DNA of 10,292 nucleotides from Anaerolineales bacterium (GTDB lineage Bacteria > Chloroflexota > Anaerolineae > 4572-78 > J111): assembly GCA_012032575.1 (NCBI GenBank), contig JAAUSP010000248.1, positions 1-10,292 of the forward strand, written 5' to 3'. Below, one piece after another: positions 1 to 6,681 of this stretch. The notes under the pieces were generated by a model. It saw nothing but the letters and a program-made list of their open reading frames with translations, ran no database searches and was not told the origin of the DNA. Position 1 is the first letter of the stretch. Every line of letters starts with the position of its first letter. The translations under genes were made by a program, and so were the position numbers.

Positions 1-197
1 TCTTCAGGGACCAGCCACGACCAGTGGAGAAAAAAGATATAACGAGGATTAATCTGTTTAACAAAATCTACTGTAAGTTGTTCTTTTTCCCGTACATAGA
101 CCCATTCACCCGGAAAGCGGCTGATTACCTCGTCAAACACTCGCTGATTCCAGGACTTAGTGCCGGCGACAATGTACGTATTATTTGAACTGCCCAT
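1..197 (-). CDS. Formyltransferase-like protein, N-terminal part (runs off left edge)
   Basis: The first 65 codons of a gene that continues past base 1. The ATG (197-195) lies inside the end of the preceding PseG-PseH gene, overlapping it by 17 nt. A strong ribosome binding site (AAGGTGG, 7 nt spacing) supports this start. The peptide begins MGSSNNTYIVAGTKSWNQ and reaches NPRYIFFLHWSWLVPE near residues 50-65. This combination of an early beta strand with a KSWN motif and a hydrophobic strand ending HWSW-(L/I)-(V/I)PE resembles, from memory, the formyltransferase (methionyl-tRNA formyltransferase fold) proteins found in nonulosonic acid clusters. The catalytic Asn-His-Asp region and folate site would lie outside the window, so activity cannot be judged. 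By context it may N-formylate an amino sugar of the cluster. Family assignment is moderately sure; substrate is inference. Confidence 0.68.
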   Translation of the reverse strand, partial: MGSSNNTYIVAGTKSWNQRVFDEVISRFPGEWVYVREKEQLTVDFVKQINPRYIFFLHWSWLVPE

Positions 198-1701
198 TGT
201 TTTTCCACCTTAAATGAACACACTGGTGTTGTTTCACCAACCCCGACTCATGCAAGGTAAACTCGGCTTTAGTGAAGGCGCGAATGGAAGCCTTGTTCTC
301 CAATTTTACCCACGAATGGATCACTGTGATGAAAGTTTGACGAATTAGCTTTTCTACACCGAGACTAATTAGTAAAGCACCATATCCTGCGCCACGTTTT
401 GTTGTATCTAAGCTAACATCTACTTCGGCCTCTGTTCCCTCTACATCAAAACGTATTTGACCCACTGGAATATTTTCATCATTCAATGCTATGAAGTGGA
501 AGCAATGAGGGTCAGCCAGTTTTTTTGAAAACCATTGAATATGCTCTTCCCAGGCAATATATTCTGATTGAAATGCCGACTGGCGCACACCTGGCTCATT
601 GACCCAATGCCAAAGTAACTCACAATCCTGTTCGGAGACGGATCTTAAGTTTAATCTTTCTGATCGTATCGTTTTTTCAACCCGTTCACTTCCCCTGCCA
701 TCAATTAAAGCACATCCTTGTTGAGACAATTGAATACGATTTTTATGAGAACGTAGTAAATTATCTAAACACTGACTAATTTCGATAATTTGTACCTTTT
801 CTTGTTCTCCCAAATTGATAACTAGGCCATTCTTTGCTAGCCCATCTGCCACCAGTTGCTGATTTTTAGCCAAGATCAGTACCAGACTCGGCAATCCCAT
901 AAACGCTAATTCCCAGCAGGTACTTCCTCCAGCAGAGATGGCAACATCCGCCCAGGCCATTAACTCGGGTATATTCAGCACCTCTGTCAAAAGTTGTATC
1001 TTGCCTGGCGAGTGGCTAACAACTTGTTGTAGGGCAGACAAATGTGGATTAGCCGGACCTACCACAACCCTCGCTTCCAGCCCTTCCACCTCTACCTGCT
1101 GCAACGCCTGGACAACCTTAAGAGTGACATTATCCGGGTCGCTACCGCCCAACGTAACAAGCACCTTACGGCCTACTGGTGGGATTTCGCGCTGCCAGCC
1201 GCGCCAGGGCCAGAACTCGCGCCGCAACAAAACATACTGTGAGCCAAGCAACAAACGGGTGTACGCCTCGCGGTTGGGGTAAAACGATGCGCTGGCATAA
1301 ATATTTTGATTTAACACTATATCCGCGTAATAGTGAGCCGCGTGACCGTAATCATCTATCACTAACAACCGCAAACCGGCTGCCTTGATGGCTTGTTGAT
1401 AGGCCGCATCAAAATGATACCCATCTACCACTACCCACTTAGCACCAATTTGTTGAGCCTGGTCAATGGTTTGAGCGGCATCTTCCTGGCTGCCCGCGAG
1501 CGCCTGCAGATGAGTAACCGCCAAATCTTCGGTTGAAAGCCGCGCCACCAATCCAGGTGACTTGTCGGCGATCACAAATACGGGTGACATTCTGGTGTCA
1601 TTGTGGTATTTTGTCTGCCAAGCCTGTGCCAATGCCAGACAGCGCATTACATGTCCTGTACCTATTTGACTGTTACCATCGGCGCGAATCAGCAAGCTCA
1701 T
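181..1701 (-). CDS. pseG-pseH: Bifunctional PseG-PseH fusion: UDP-sugar hydrolase plus GNAT N-acetyltransferase of pseudaminic acid synthesis
   Basis: Two Pse enzymes in one 506-residue chain. Residues 1-340 match PseG, the hydrolase that removes UDP from UDP-2,4-diacetamido-2,4,6-trideoxy-beta-L-altrose. The N-terminus has IRADGNSQIGTGHVMRCLAL with His17 at the position of the catalytic His of Campylobacter PseG, followed by VDGYHF (92-97), DDYGH (116-120), LGGSDP (184-189) and SAGGSTCWE (256-264), the GT28-like nucleotide-binding part. Residues 348-503 are a GNAT domain like PseH, which acetylates the C4 amine. It has the acetyl-CoA loop RGAGYG (436-441) and a following segment with ENKASIRAFTKAEF. 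The two halves catalyse successive steps, so the fusion may channel the intermediate. The gene starts 10 nt after the aminotransferase stop with only a weak ribosome binding site. Its 3' half is clearly more AT-rich than its 5' half. Stand-alone PseG is about 280-340 aa, so the length agrees with a fusion. Confidence 0.93.
   Translation of the reverse strand: MSLLIRADGNSQIGTGHVMRCLALAQAWQTKYHNDTRMSPVFVIADKSPGLVARLSTEDLAVTHLQALAGSQEDAAQTIDQAQQIGAKWVVVDGYHFDAAYQQAIKAAGLRLLVIDDYGHAAHYYADIVLNQNIYASASFYPNREAYTRLLLGSQYVLLRREFWPWRGWQREIPPVGRKVLVTLGGSDPDNVTLKVVQALQQVEVEGLEARVVVGPANPHLSALQQVVSHSPGKIQLLTEVLNIPELMAWADVAISAGGSTCWELAFMGLPSLVLILAKNQQLVADGLAKNGLVINLGEQEKVQIIEISQCLDNLLRSHKNRIQLSQQGCALIDGRGSERVEKTIRSERLNLRSVSEQDCELLWHWVNEPGVRQSAFQSEYIAWEEHIQWFSKKLADPHCFHFIALNDENIPVGQIRFDVEGTEAEVDVSLDTTKRGAGYGALLISLGVEKLIRQTFITVIHSWVKLENKASIRAFTKAEFTLHESGLVKQHQCVHLRWKNNGQFK
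205..211 (-). promoter_or_regulatory. Ribosome binding site for the formyltransferase gene
   Basis: The minus strand reads AAGGTGG followed by AAAAACA and then ATG at 197. This near-perfect Shine-Dalgarno sequence sits inside the last codons of the PseG-PseH gene. It decides the downstream start, which lies upstream of the preceding stop codon. Confidence 0.75.
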
Positions 1702-1711
1702 TTAAGTAAAC

Positions 1712-3025
1712 CTAAGTCAGTCGCCGGAAACCGCTGTGTGCTACAGGTCCTTTTAGCAAATCCAGAACGGTGCCTTGTTCCAAGGCTTGAGCAATCAACC
1801 CAAAGGTAGTTTCAACTGATCCTAAATAATTTTCAAGATGCTCATCCTGGTGGGCAAAAGTAGCATAAAAGGCTTTGCTGGCCAGAAAACCCTGTTGGAG
1901 CATAAGCTGGGTAAAAAGTGTATGCGCCGCTTGAGCCATTTCCCCCTCAAACCCGAAGTGACTCAGGGGTTTGATCCCACCGACGTGAATCGGCAAACCG
2001 GCTCGTTCTGCCGCAACTTGCCAGCCCGTCTGGACTAATTCACCCAATCGAATTAAATGGGGAGCTACCTCACATCGCGCGTGTTTCCGAATAGTTGCCA
2101 GGGCCGCTGCCGGTCCAATTCGTTCGGTCCAATAGGTACTGCTGATAAAAGTAGTCTGTGCCGCTTGCATCACCTCACCCCGGCCAATAATTGTTGCCAT
2201 CGGATATCCATTGCTGATGGCCTTGGCAAACACTGCCAGATCAGGTTCAATTCCATAAAGCAGATGCGCTCCACCAGTAGTGAGGCGGAAACCAGCAGTA
2301 ATTTCATCAAAGATGAGGACTGCCCCAATTTCATTGGCAATGGCCCGTACCCCTTCCAGAAAACCCGGCTTAGGGTCGTCACCCCTGATGGGTTCCATCA
2401 CAATGGCCGCCAATTCCCCTCGATGCTTGGCTACTATTGCCTGGAGTTCCTCCAACTGATTGTAGCGAAACGGCAGGGCTGTTCCTAATAAACCACGTGG
2501 TACACCAGCGGGTTCAAGACCGGGCAGCAGGTGCCCATCAAGAGCGTTATCTTCGGCCAGGTTCGCGGCCAAATACCAATCGTGCCAGCCATGATACCCG
2601 CAAAAAGCTACTTTATCCCGCCGGGTATGCGCGCGTGCAATTCGTACGGCTAAAACCATGGCTTCGCCGCCGCTGCGGGCATAGCGTACCATAGTAGCCC
2701 AGGGGTGCAGCTCGCACAGCAGGTCAGCCAGTTCCACTTCTTCGGGGCAGTTCAGAGTTGACATTGAACCCTTGTCAATTGCTGCTTTAACAGCCTCATC
2801 TACATCCGGGTCGGCTGCTCCCAAAATACAAGCACCAATGCCATTATAACTCATATCAATAAACGGTTGGCCATCTAAATCCCATACCGTTACGCCTTTG
2901 GCCCGGCTGTAATAACTGGGCCACTGTTCCGGCAAAAACATCTCCGGACGCTTGGAAAGTAACTGCGTGCCACCGGGGATTCTCTGTCTCGCTTTAGCAT
3001 ACAGGCTTGGACCGCTGCCGTTCAT
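1712..3025 (-). CDS. Class III PLP-dependent aminotransferase, glutamate-1-semialdehyde aminomutase-like, of sugar clusters
   Basis: A 437-residue class III (fold type I) PLP enzyme resembling glutamate-1-semialdehyde 2,1-aminomutase. Visible features are the phosphate-binding SGGEA (118-122), HGWHDW (145-150), the cofactor Asp in FDEITAGFR (239-247), the Schiff-base Lys268 in VFAKAISNGYP, and FISSTYWTERIGP (293-305), all intact. HemL itself is unlikely: the gene sits in a Pse operon, and the ISSTYWTERIGP block recalls, from memory, the surface-polysaccharide branch of the family. It may aminate a keto group made by the neighbouring Gfo/Idh/MocA dehydrogenase, on either the nonulosonate or a side-chain precursor; this is inference. 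Its ATG overlaps the SpsF stop by 4 nt (ATGA), with GGAGG 4 nt upstream of the start, which indicates coupled translation. The family is sure; the substrate is unknown. Confidence 0.88.
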   Translation of the reverse strand: MNGSGPSLYAKARQRIPGGTQLLSKRPEMFLPEQWPSYYSRAKGVTVWDLDGQPFIDMSYNGIGACILGAADPDVDEAVKAAIDKGSMSTLNCPEEVELADLLCELHPWATMVRYARSGGEAMVLAVRIARAHTRRDKVAFCGYHGWHDWYLAANLAEDNALDGHLLPGLEPAGVPRGLLGTALPFRYNQLEELQAIVAKHRGELAAIVMEPIRGDDPKPGFLEGVRAIANEIGAVLIFDEITAGFRLTTGGAHLLYGIEPDLAVFAKAISNGYPMATIIGRGEVMQAAQTTFISSTYWTERIGPAAALATIRKHARCEVAPHLIRLGELVQTGWQVAAERAGLPIHVGGIKPLSHFGFEGEMAQAAHTLFTQLMLQQGFLASKAFYATFAHQDEHLENYLGSVETTFGLIAQALEQGTVLDLLKGPVAHSGFRRLT

Positions 3026-3792
3026 TGCGCCTCCCCGTCTTTCGTCAATTTATCTTCACGGAGTGATTTTTGATACCCCTCGTTACGCTCAAAGGCGGCA
3101 TTCGTTTCGCTTAGGTGGGGATGGGTTTCAAGCAAGTTCAGAATCGCTGCCATGCCAAATGAGTCTGATCCCAAGTGCTCATATACGGCTCGCACAAAGG
3201 CCAAATCCTGCGGCTCATCAATCGTCCAGCGCAAAGCTGATAGGTCTCGTTCACCAACTACATTACCAAGTCGGAATTTTGTTGGGTTTTTCCAGATATA
3301 GGGGGTAACATGTTCCCGTTCCGAGTTTAAAAGAGCTTCCTGCCAGGCTTGAGTCAAGGCAGTTAATGAAAAAACTTCGGTATCCAATCCATCAGGGTAG
3401 GTGCATTTGAGGGTATTAGAAACATAATCGAATGCACCAACTTGAAAAGTCTGAACGACCTTTGCAATAACTTCGGGATCCAGTAATGGACAATCTGCTG
3501 TCAGCCGAACGATGGTATCAGCTTCAAAATGGTGGGCAGTCTGATAATAACGATCGAGGACATCATTTTCACTTCCCCGAAAAAAGGGCAAATTGGCTGT
3601 CTGGCAGAATTGAGCTATCGCATCGTCAGCCTGATTGGTTGAGGTGGCAACGACGACCAAATCCAGGTTTTTTGTTTGTTGGGTTCGCTGAATGACATGG
3701 TAAAGCATAGGCTGGCCAGCTATCTCGGCGAGAACCTTGCCGGGCAGACGGGTTGAAGCCATCCGAGCTTGAACTATTGCAACCGTCTTCAT
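3022..3792 (-). CDS. spsF: SpsF-type cytidylyltransferase (CMP-nonulosonate synthetase candidate)
   Basis: A 256-residue nucleotidyltransferase of the SpsF / CMP-KDO synthetase-like family (COG1861 type). The N-terminus has the pyrophosphorylase signature VQARMASTRLPGK (7-19). It is followed by GSENDVLDRYY (73-83), the metal-binding RLTADCPLLDP (96-106), YPDGLDTEVF (132-141), REHVTPYI (159-166) and RWTIDEPQDL (188-197). The C-terminal NEGYQKSL is also typical of SpsF. In Bacillus the sps operon pairs this family with NeuB-, PseG- and GNAT-like genes for a spore-coat nonulosonate-like sugar. Here it is the only visible candidate for making the CMP-sugar, in place of canonical PseF. An AGGA motif 8 nt before the ATG supports the start. 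It begins 5 nt after the oxidoreductase stop and ends in an ATGA overlap with the aminotransferase. A role in activating the side-chain precursor is an alternative. Confidence 0.87.
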   Translation of the reverse strand: MKTVAIVQARMASTRLPGKVLAEIAGQPMLYHVIQRTQQTKNLDLVVVATSTNQADDAIAQFCQTANLPFFRGSENDVLDRYYQTAHHFEADTIVRLTADCPLLDPEVIAKVVQTFQVGAFDYVSNTLKCTYPDGLDTEVFSLTALTQAWQEALLNSEREHVTPYIWKNPTKFRLGNVVGERDLSALRWTIDEPQDLAFVRAVYEHLGSDSFGMAAILNLLETHPHLSETNAAFERNEGYQKSLREDKLTKDGEAQ

Positions 3793-3797
3793 AAAAT

Positions 3798-4766
3798 TTA
3801 TCCTAGCTCCATCTGTCGGGCTGCCAGGGCAACTTTCAGGGTGGTAATTCCATTACCCACGGGATTGACTGTTGGCGTCCCTGTTTGGACCGCTCGCAGA
3901 AAATGATCGAGTTCGTCAAGATACATTTGATTGACCAGCCAACCCTCAGGTTCAGGCCAGGTTTGGATTAGTTCACCAGTTGGGCCATACACCTGAACCC
4001 TCCGCTCGTTAAAATCCCAATAAATTGTTCCCTCACTGCCAATCACCTGGCAGGTGCGACGGTAATCATGCTGTACATAATTCAAATGAACATTGCTTAA
4101 TATGCCTGCTTCGTGGCGCAAAATAATTTCGGCCAGCCCATCTGTTTCAAGGCCAATTGTGCTTGCAGATGTTTTAGCTGCAGCAAGTACCTGGGCTGGG
4201 CCAAAATACCACAAGGCCAAATCAATTTCGTGAATACAATCCAGAATTGCACCGCCCCACTCGGTTGAGGCGCTGTAACTTTGCCGATAATCCTGGTGGG
4301 GCCGCCAACGTGGCAGGTAAGAACCGGTCTGAATTCGGCCGGCAATGACCCGCCCAACTGTTTCCTCTTCAATAAGCTGTTTTACTGTTGCTGGGCCTGG
4401 ATGGAAGCGCATATTGCATGCCACCATCGAGATGAGGCCATGCTCTTTAATTTCGGTCCAAAGTTCAGCCAGATTATTAAGGCCATGAGATAAAGGTTTT
4501 TCGATAAAAAGATGACATTGGTGTTGGATTGCTGCCTGGATTAATTGGGCGTGCAAATTTGTCGGGGCCGTAATCAATAGCACTTCGGGATATTGTGCCC
4601 AGACCTCATCCAGGGTCGCCAAACTTATAACACCCAGTTCACGTTTTACATAATCACGTGCTGCTTCTGTTGGATCAAATGCCAGCAAATCCTGATACCC
4701 CAGGCTGTGGAGGTTGCGTAAATGACGGCATCCTATCGAACCACATCCAATCACGGCAATACGCAT
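3798..4766 (-). CDS. Gfo/Idh/MocA family NAD(P)-dependent oxidoreductase
   Basis: A 322-residue sugar dehydrogenase of the Gfo/Idh/MocA type. It has an N-terminal Rossmann fold with MRIAVIGCGSIGCRH (GxGxxG at 7-12), the conserved EKP (89-91) that positions nicotinamide and substrate, and the C-terminal alpha/beta domain with GGAILDCIHEIDLALW, where D176 and H179 match the DxxxH catalytic pattern. Members oxidise or reduce hydroxyl or keto groups on sugars and inositols. In WlbA-like systems such an enzyme creates a keto group for a following aminotransferase. Here an aminotransferase lies one gene downstream, so the same two-step logic is plausible but unproven. The gene starts 23 nt after the methyltransferase stop, with no clear Shine-Dalgarno sequence. 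Family is certain; substrate is unknown. Confidence 0.9.
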   Translation of the reverse strand: MRIAVIGCGSIGCRHLRNLHSLGYQDLLAFDPTEAARDYVKRELGVISLATLDEVWAQYPEVLLITAPTNLHAQLIQAAIQHQCHLFIEKPLSHGLNNLAELWTEIKEHGLISMVACNMRFHPGPATVKQLIEEETVGRVIAGRIQTGSYLPRWRPHQDYRQSYSASTEWGGAILDCIHEIDLALWYFGPAQVLAAAKTSASTIGLETDGLAEIILRHEAGILSNVHLNYVQHDYRRTCQVIGSEGTIYWDFNERRVQVYGPTGELIQTWPEPEGWLVNQMYLDELDHFLRAVQTGTPTVNPVGNGITTLKVALAARQMELG

Positions 4767-4789
4767 AAGCGGTTTTAAATTCTCTGAAT

Positions 4790-5473
4790 TTACCGATTAA
4801 GTGCGGTGGTTTGATAACCACCATCCAATGTTTTGCGTAACACAGCCACCTGGATTCGGTTTCTGGAATCTAGCACTGGTTGGACTTGATGGCTGGAATG
4901 GTCAAGCGCCAGAAAAGCCATTAAATCGTAAAGATGAGTGGCTAAAAAAATTTCAGTGTAATTTTGTTTGTAAGTCCAGACATTCGACTCGGGTAAATGA
5001 TGATAAGTAACTCGTTCAGGGTAAGCTGGATAAAAATCACCGATAATCAGATGGCCCCCATCTTTCAAAACACGGTCAGTTTCGGCTACAGAGCGCAGTA
5101 GAGTCGCCCGATCAATCCAGTGAAAGACAAAATTGACAATCACCAAATCAAATTGCTCATTGTCATTGATGGGTAAAGCACTGGCGATACCCTGTAGAAA
5201 TGTAATCTCAGGGTATCGGGCCTGTCCATCTTCAATAGCTTCTTGAGAAGGCTCAATTGCTGTAGCCCTACAGTTTAACCTGGTTTGAAGTTCGTGTAAA
5301 CGATAACCGTTGCTGGCACCGATCTCAAGTACATTTTCTGGCTTTAAATCTGCCAGTTCCAGTATCTTTAAAACCGGATCATGCACCAGGCGCTGCTCTG
5401 CTATTAAAGCTGATCTGTTGCGTAAGAACCAGCGATTACCCTCGCTGTGAAAGAAAATATCATCTTGATTCAT
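4790..5473 (-). CDS. Class I SAM-dependent methyltransferase
   Basis: A 227-residue cytosolic methyltransferase with the Rossmann-like SAM-binding core. Motif I is VLEIGASNGYRL (48-59) and the acidic residue that usually holds the SAM ribose is in TAIEP (E74). Motif IV is FDLVIVNFVFHW (108-119), and VLKDGGHLIIGDF (135-147) is the post-motif strand. The N-terminal segment FFHSEGNRWFLRN (7-19) resembles, from memory, the start of methyltransferases in legionaminic/pseudaminic clusters. It lies 17 nt after the PseC stop and 23 nt before the oxidoreductase, so it is part of the operon. It could O- or N-methylate the nonulosonate or its acyl group. The ribosome binding site is weak. The assignment to class I methyltransferases is firm and the acceptor cannot be inferred. 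Confidence 0.87.
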   Translation of the reverse strand: MNQDDIFFHSEGNRWFLRNRSALIAEQRLVHDPVLKILELADLKPENVLEIGASNGYRLHELQTRLNCRATAIEPSQEAIEDGQARYPEITFLQGIASALPINDNEQFDLVIVNFVFHWIDRATLLRSVAETDRVLKDGGHLIIGDFYPAYPERVTYHHLPESNVWTYKQNYTEIFLATHLYDLMAFLALDHSSHQVQPVLDSRNRIQVAVLRKTLDGGYQTTALNR

Positions 5474-5490
5474 AGCTTTTCAGAAGCGGT

Positions 5491-6681
5491 TTATACCGTA
5501 TATGCTGCCACTACCTTGTGCAGAGCGGTAATGACATCTTCGATATCTTTGGCAGTCATTTGAGGAAAGATCGGGAGTGAAATAATTTGTTCGTAGGCTG
5601 CTTCGGCTATCGGACAATCTCCCGGACCTGTGCCCAAGCGCTGGCGATAGAAGGGGTGAAGGTGAACCGGGATGTAATGTACATTCACCCCAACCCCTTC
5701 TGCTCTTAGCGCCGAAAAAACTTCGGTTCGGGTAATCTGCAGCCGGGTCAGGTCTAACCGGATAACGTAGAGGTGATAGGCATGAGAAACGTCTGCACGC
5801 ACCTGAAGTGGCTGTACCGCCGGTAGATCGGTCAGGGCAGCCGTATATTGCCGGGCAATCTCCTGACGGCGGATTACCCAGTTGGGCAATTTGCCCAACT
5901 GACTGAGTCCCAGGGCACATTGAATGTCGGTTAAACGATAGTTGTAGCCCAGGTCTACCATCTCATAGAACCACGAACCTTGAACCTCGCGCTGGCGATG
6001 ATCGCTGGTGATGCCGTGATTGCGGAAAATGCGCATCCGTTGAGCCAATTGGGAATCTTGGGTGGTGATAACTCCCCCCTCACCTGTCGTGATAGGTTTA
6101 ACCGGGTGCATGCTAAAGGTGTTCAAATCGGCCAGTGAACCCACAAGGCGGCCCTGATAGCTTCCACCAAGTGCATGACAGGCGTCATCCACTAAAGCTA
6201 ACCCATATTTGGTCGCTATAGTTTGCAGGCTGTCGTATTCACAAGGCTGGCCCGCATAATCAACGGCAATAATAGCTTTGGTGCGTGGAGTAATTTTGGC
6301 TTCAACTACGGTGGGATCAATAAGTAAAGTATCAGGCTCTACATCAGCAAAAACGGGTCTGCCACCTTGAAAAAAGACACAATTCGCCGTAGCAGCAAAT
6401 GTCATGGGTGAAACAATAACCTCATCGCCTGGTTCAATTTTTAAAGCGTACATCGCCGCGTGTAGAGCTGCTGTGCCATTGCTTACAGCTACGGCCTCTT
6501 GGGTTCCCACAAAGTCGGCAAAAGCACGTTCAAATTCAGTCACGCCGGGACCTGTTGTCAACCAGTTGCCCCGTAGTACCTGAACAACCGCTTCTATATC
6601 AGCCTGATCAATCTGCTGACGCCCGTATGGAATTAAGGTAGAGCGCACAGGAACGCCCCCATGGATTGCCAGTTGATCCAT
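5491..6681 (-). CDS. pseC: PseC, UDP-4-amino-4,6-dideoxy-N-acetyl-beta-L-altrosamine transaminase
   Basis: A 396-residue DegT/DnrJ/EryC1/StrS aminotransferase, the usual length for PseC. It transfers the amino group of glutamate to C4 of the 4-keto sugar made by PseB. Visible motifs are the start AIHGGVPVR with IPYGRQQI, the GNWLTTGPGV block (38-47), SNGTAALHAAMYAL (67-80), the PLP-ring Asp in VDDACHALG (164-172), and the Schiff-base Lys195 in SMHPVKPITTGEGG. The HPVK-x-ITTGEGG form is characteristic of PseC. The ATG shares one base with the pseB stop (TAATG), and GAGG lies 4 nt upstream, so the pair is probably translationally coupled and made in equal amounts. All key residues are intact. 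Confidence is high because of sequence and the adjacent PseB. Confidence 0.95.
   Translation of the reverse strand: MDQLAIHGGVPVRSTLIPYGRQQIDQADIEAVVQVLRGNWLTTGPGVTEFERAFADFVGTQEAVAVSNGTAALHAAMYALKIEPGDEVIVSPMTFAATANCVFFQGGRPVFADVEPDTLLIDPTVVEAKITPRTKAIIAVDYAGQPCEYDSLQTIATKYGLALVDDACHALGGSYQGRLVGSLADLNTFSMHPVKPITTGEGGVITTQDSQLAQRMRIFRNHGITSDHRQREVQGSWFYEMVDLGYNYRLTDIQCALGLSQLGKLPNWVIRRQEIARQYTAALTDLPAVQPLQVRADVSHAYHLYVIRLDLTRLQITRTEVFSALRAEGVGVNVHYIPVHLHPFYRQRLGTGPGDCPIAEAAYEQIISLPIFPQMTAKDIEDVITALHKVVAAYTV

Noticed and set aside
2057..2488. Plus-strand open frame of 143 codons
   Set aside because: It lies wholly opposite the well-supported class III aminotransferase, has no recognisable motifs and looks like a codon-bias shadow.
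1712..3025. The class III aminotransferase as HemL (tetrapyrrole synthesis)
   Set aside because: It resembles glutamate-1-semialdehyde aminomutase in fold and motifs, but its place in a Pse operon and no other haem synthesis gene nearby argue for a sugar-related role.
4764..5492. Shared CA(T/G)AAGCGGTTT sequence at the start of the oxidoreductase gene (4764-4775) and near the pseC/methyltransferase junction (5481-5492)
   Set aside because: Only two copies, in different positions relative to the start codons, with no symmetry; probably coincidence.
5480..5920. Minus-strand open frame of 146 codons in another frame of pseC
   Set aside because: It is rich in Pro/Ser/Arg, has no family features and overlaps the intact C-terminal part of PseC.
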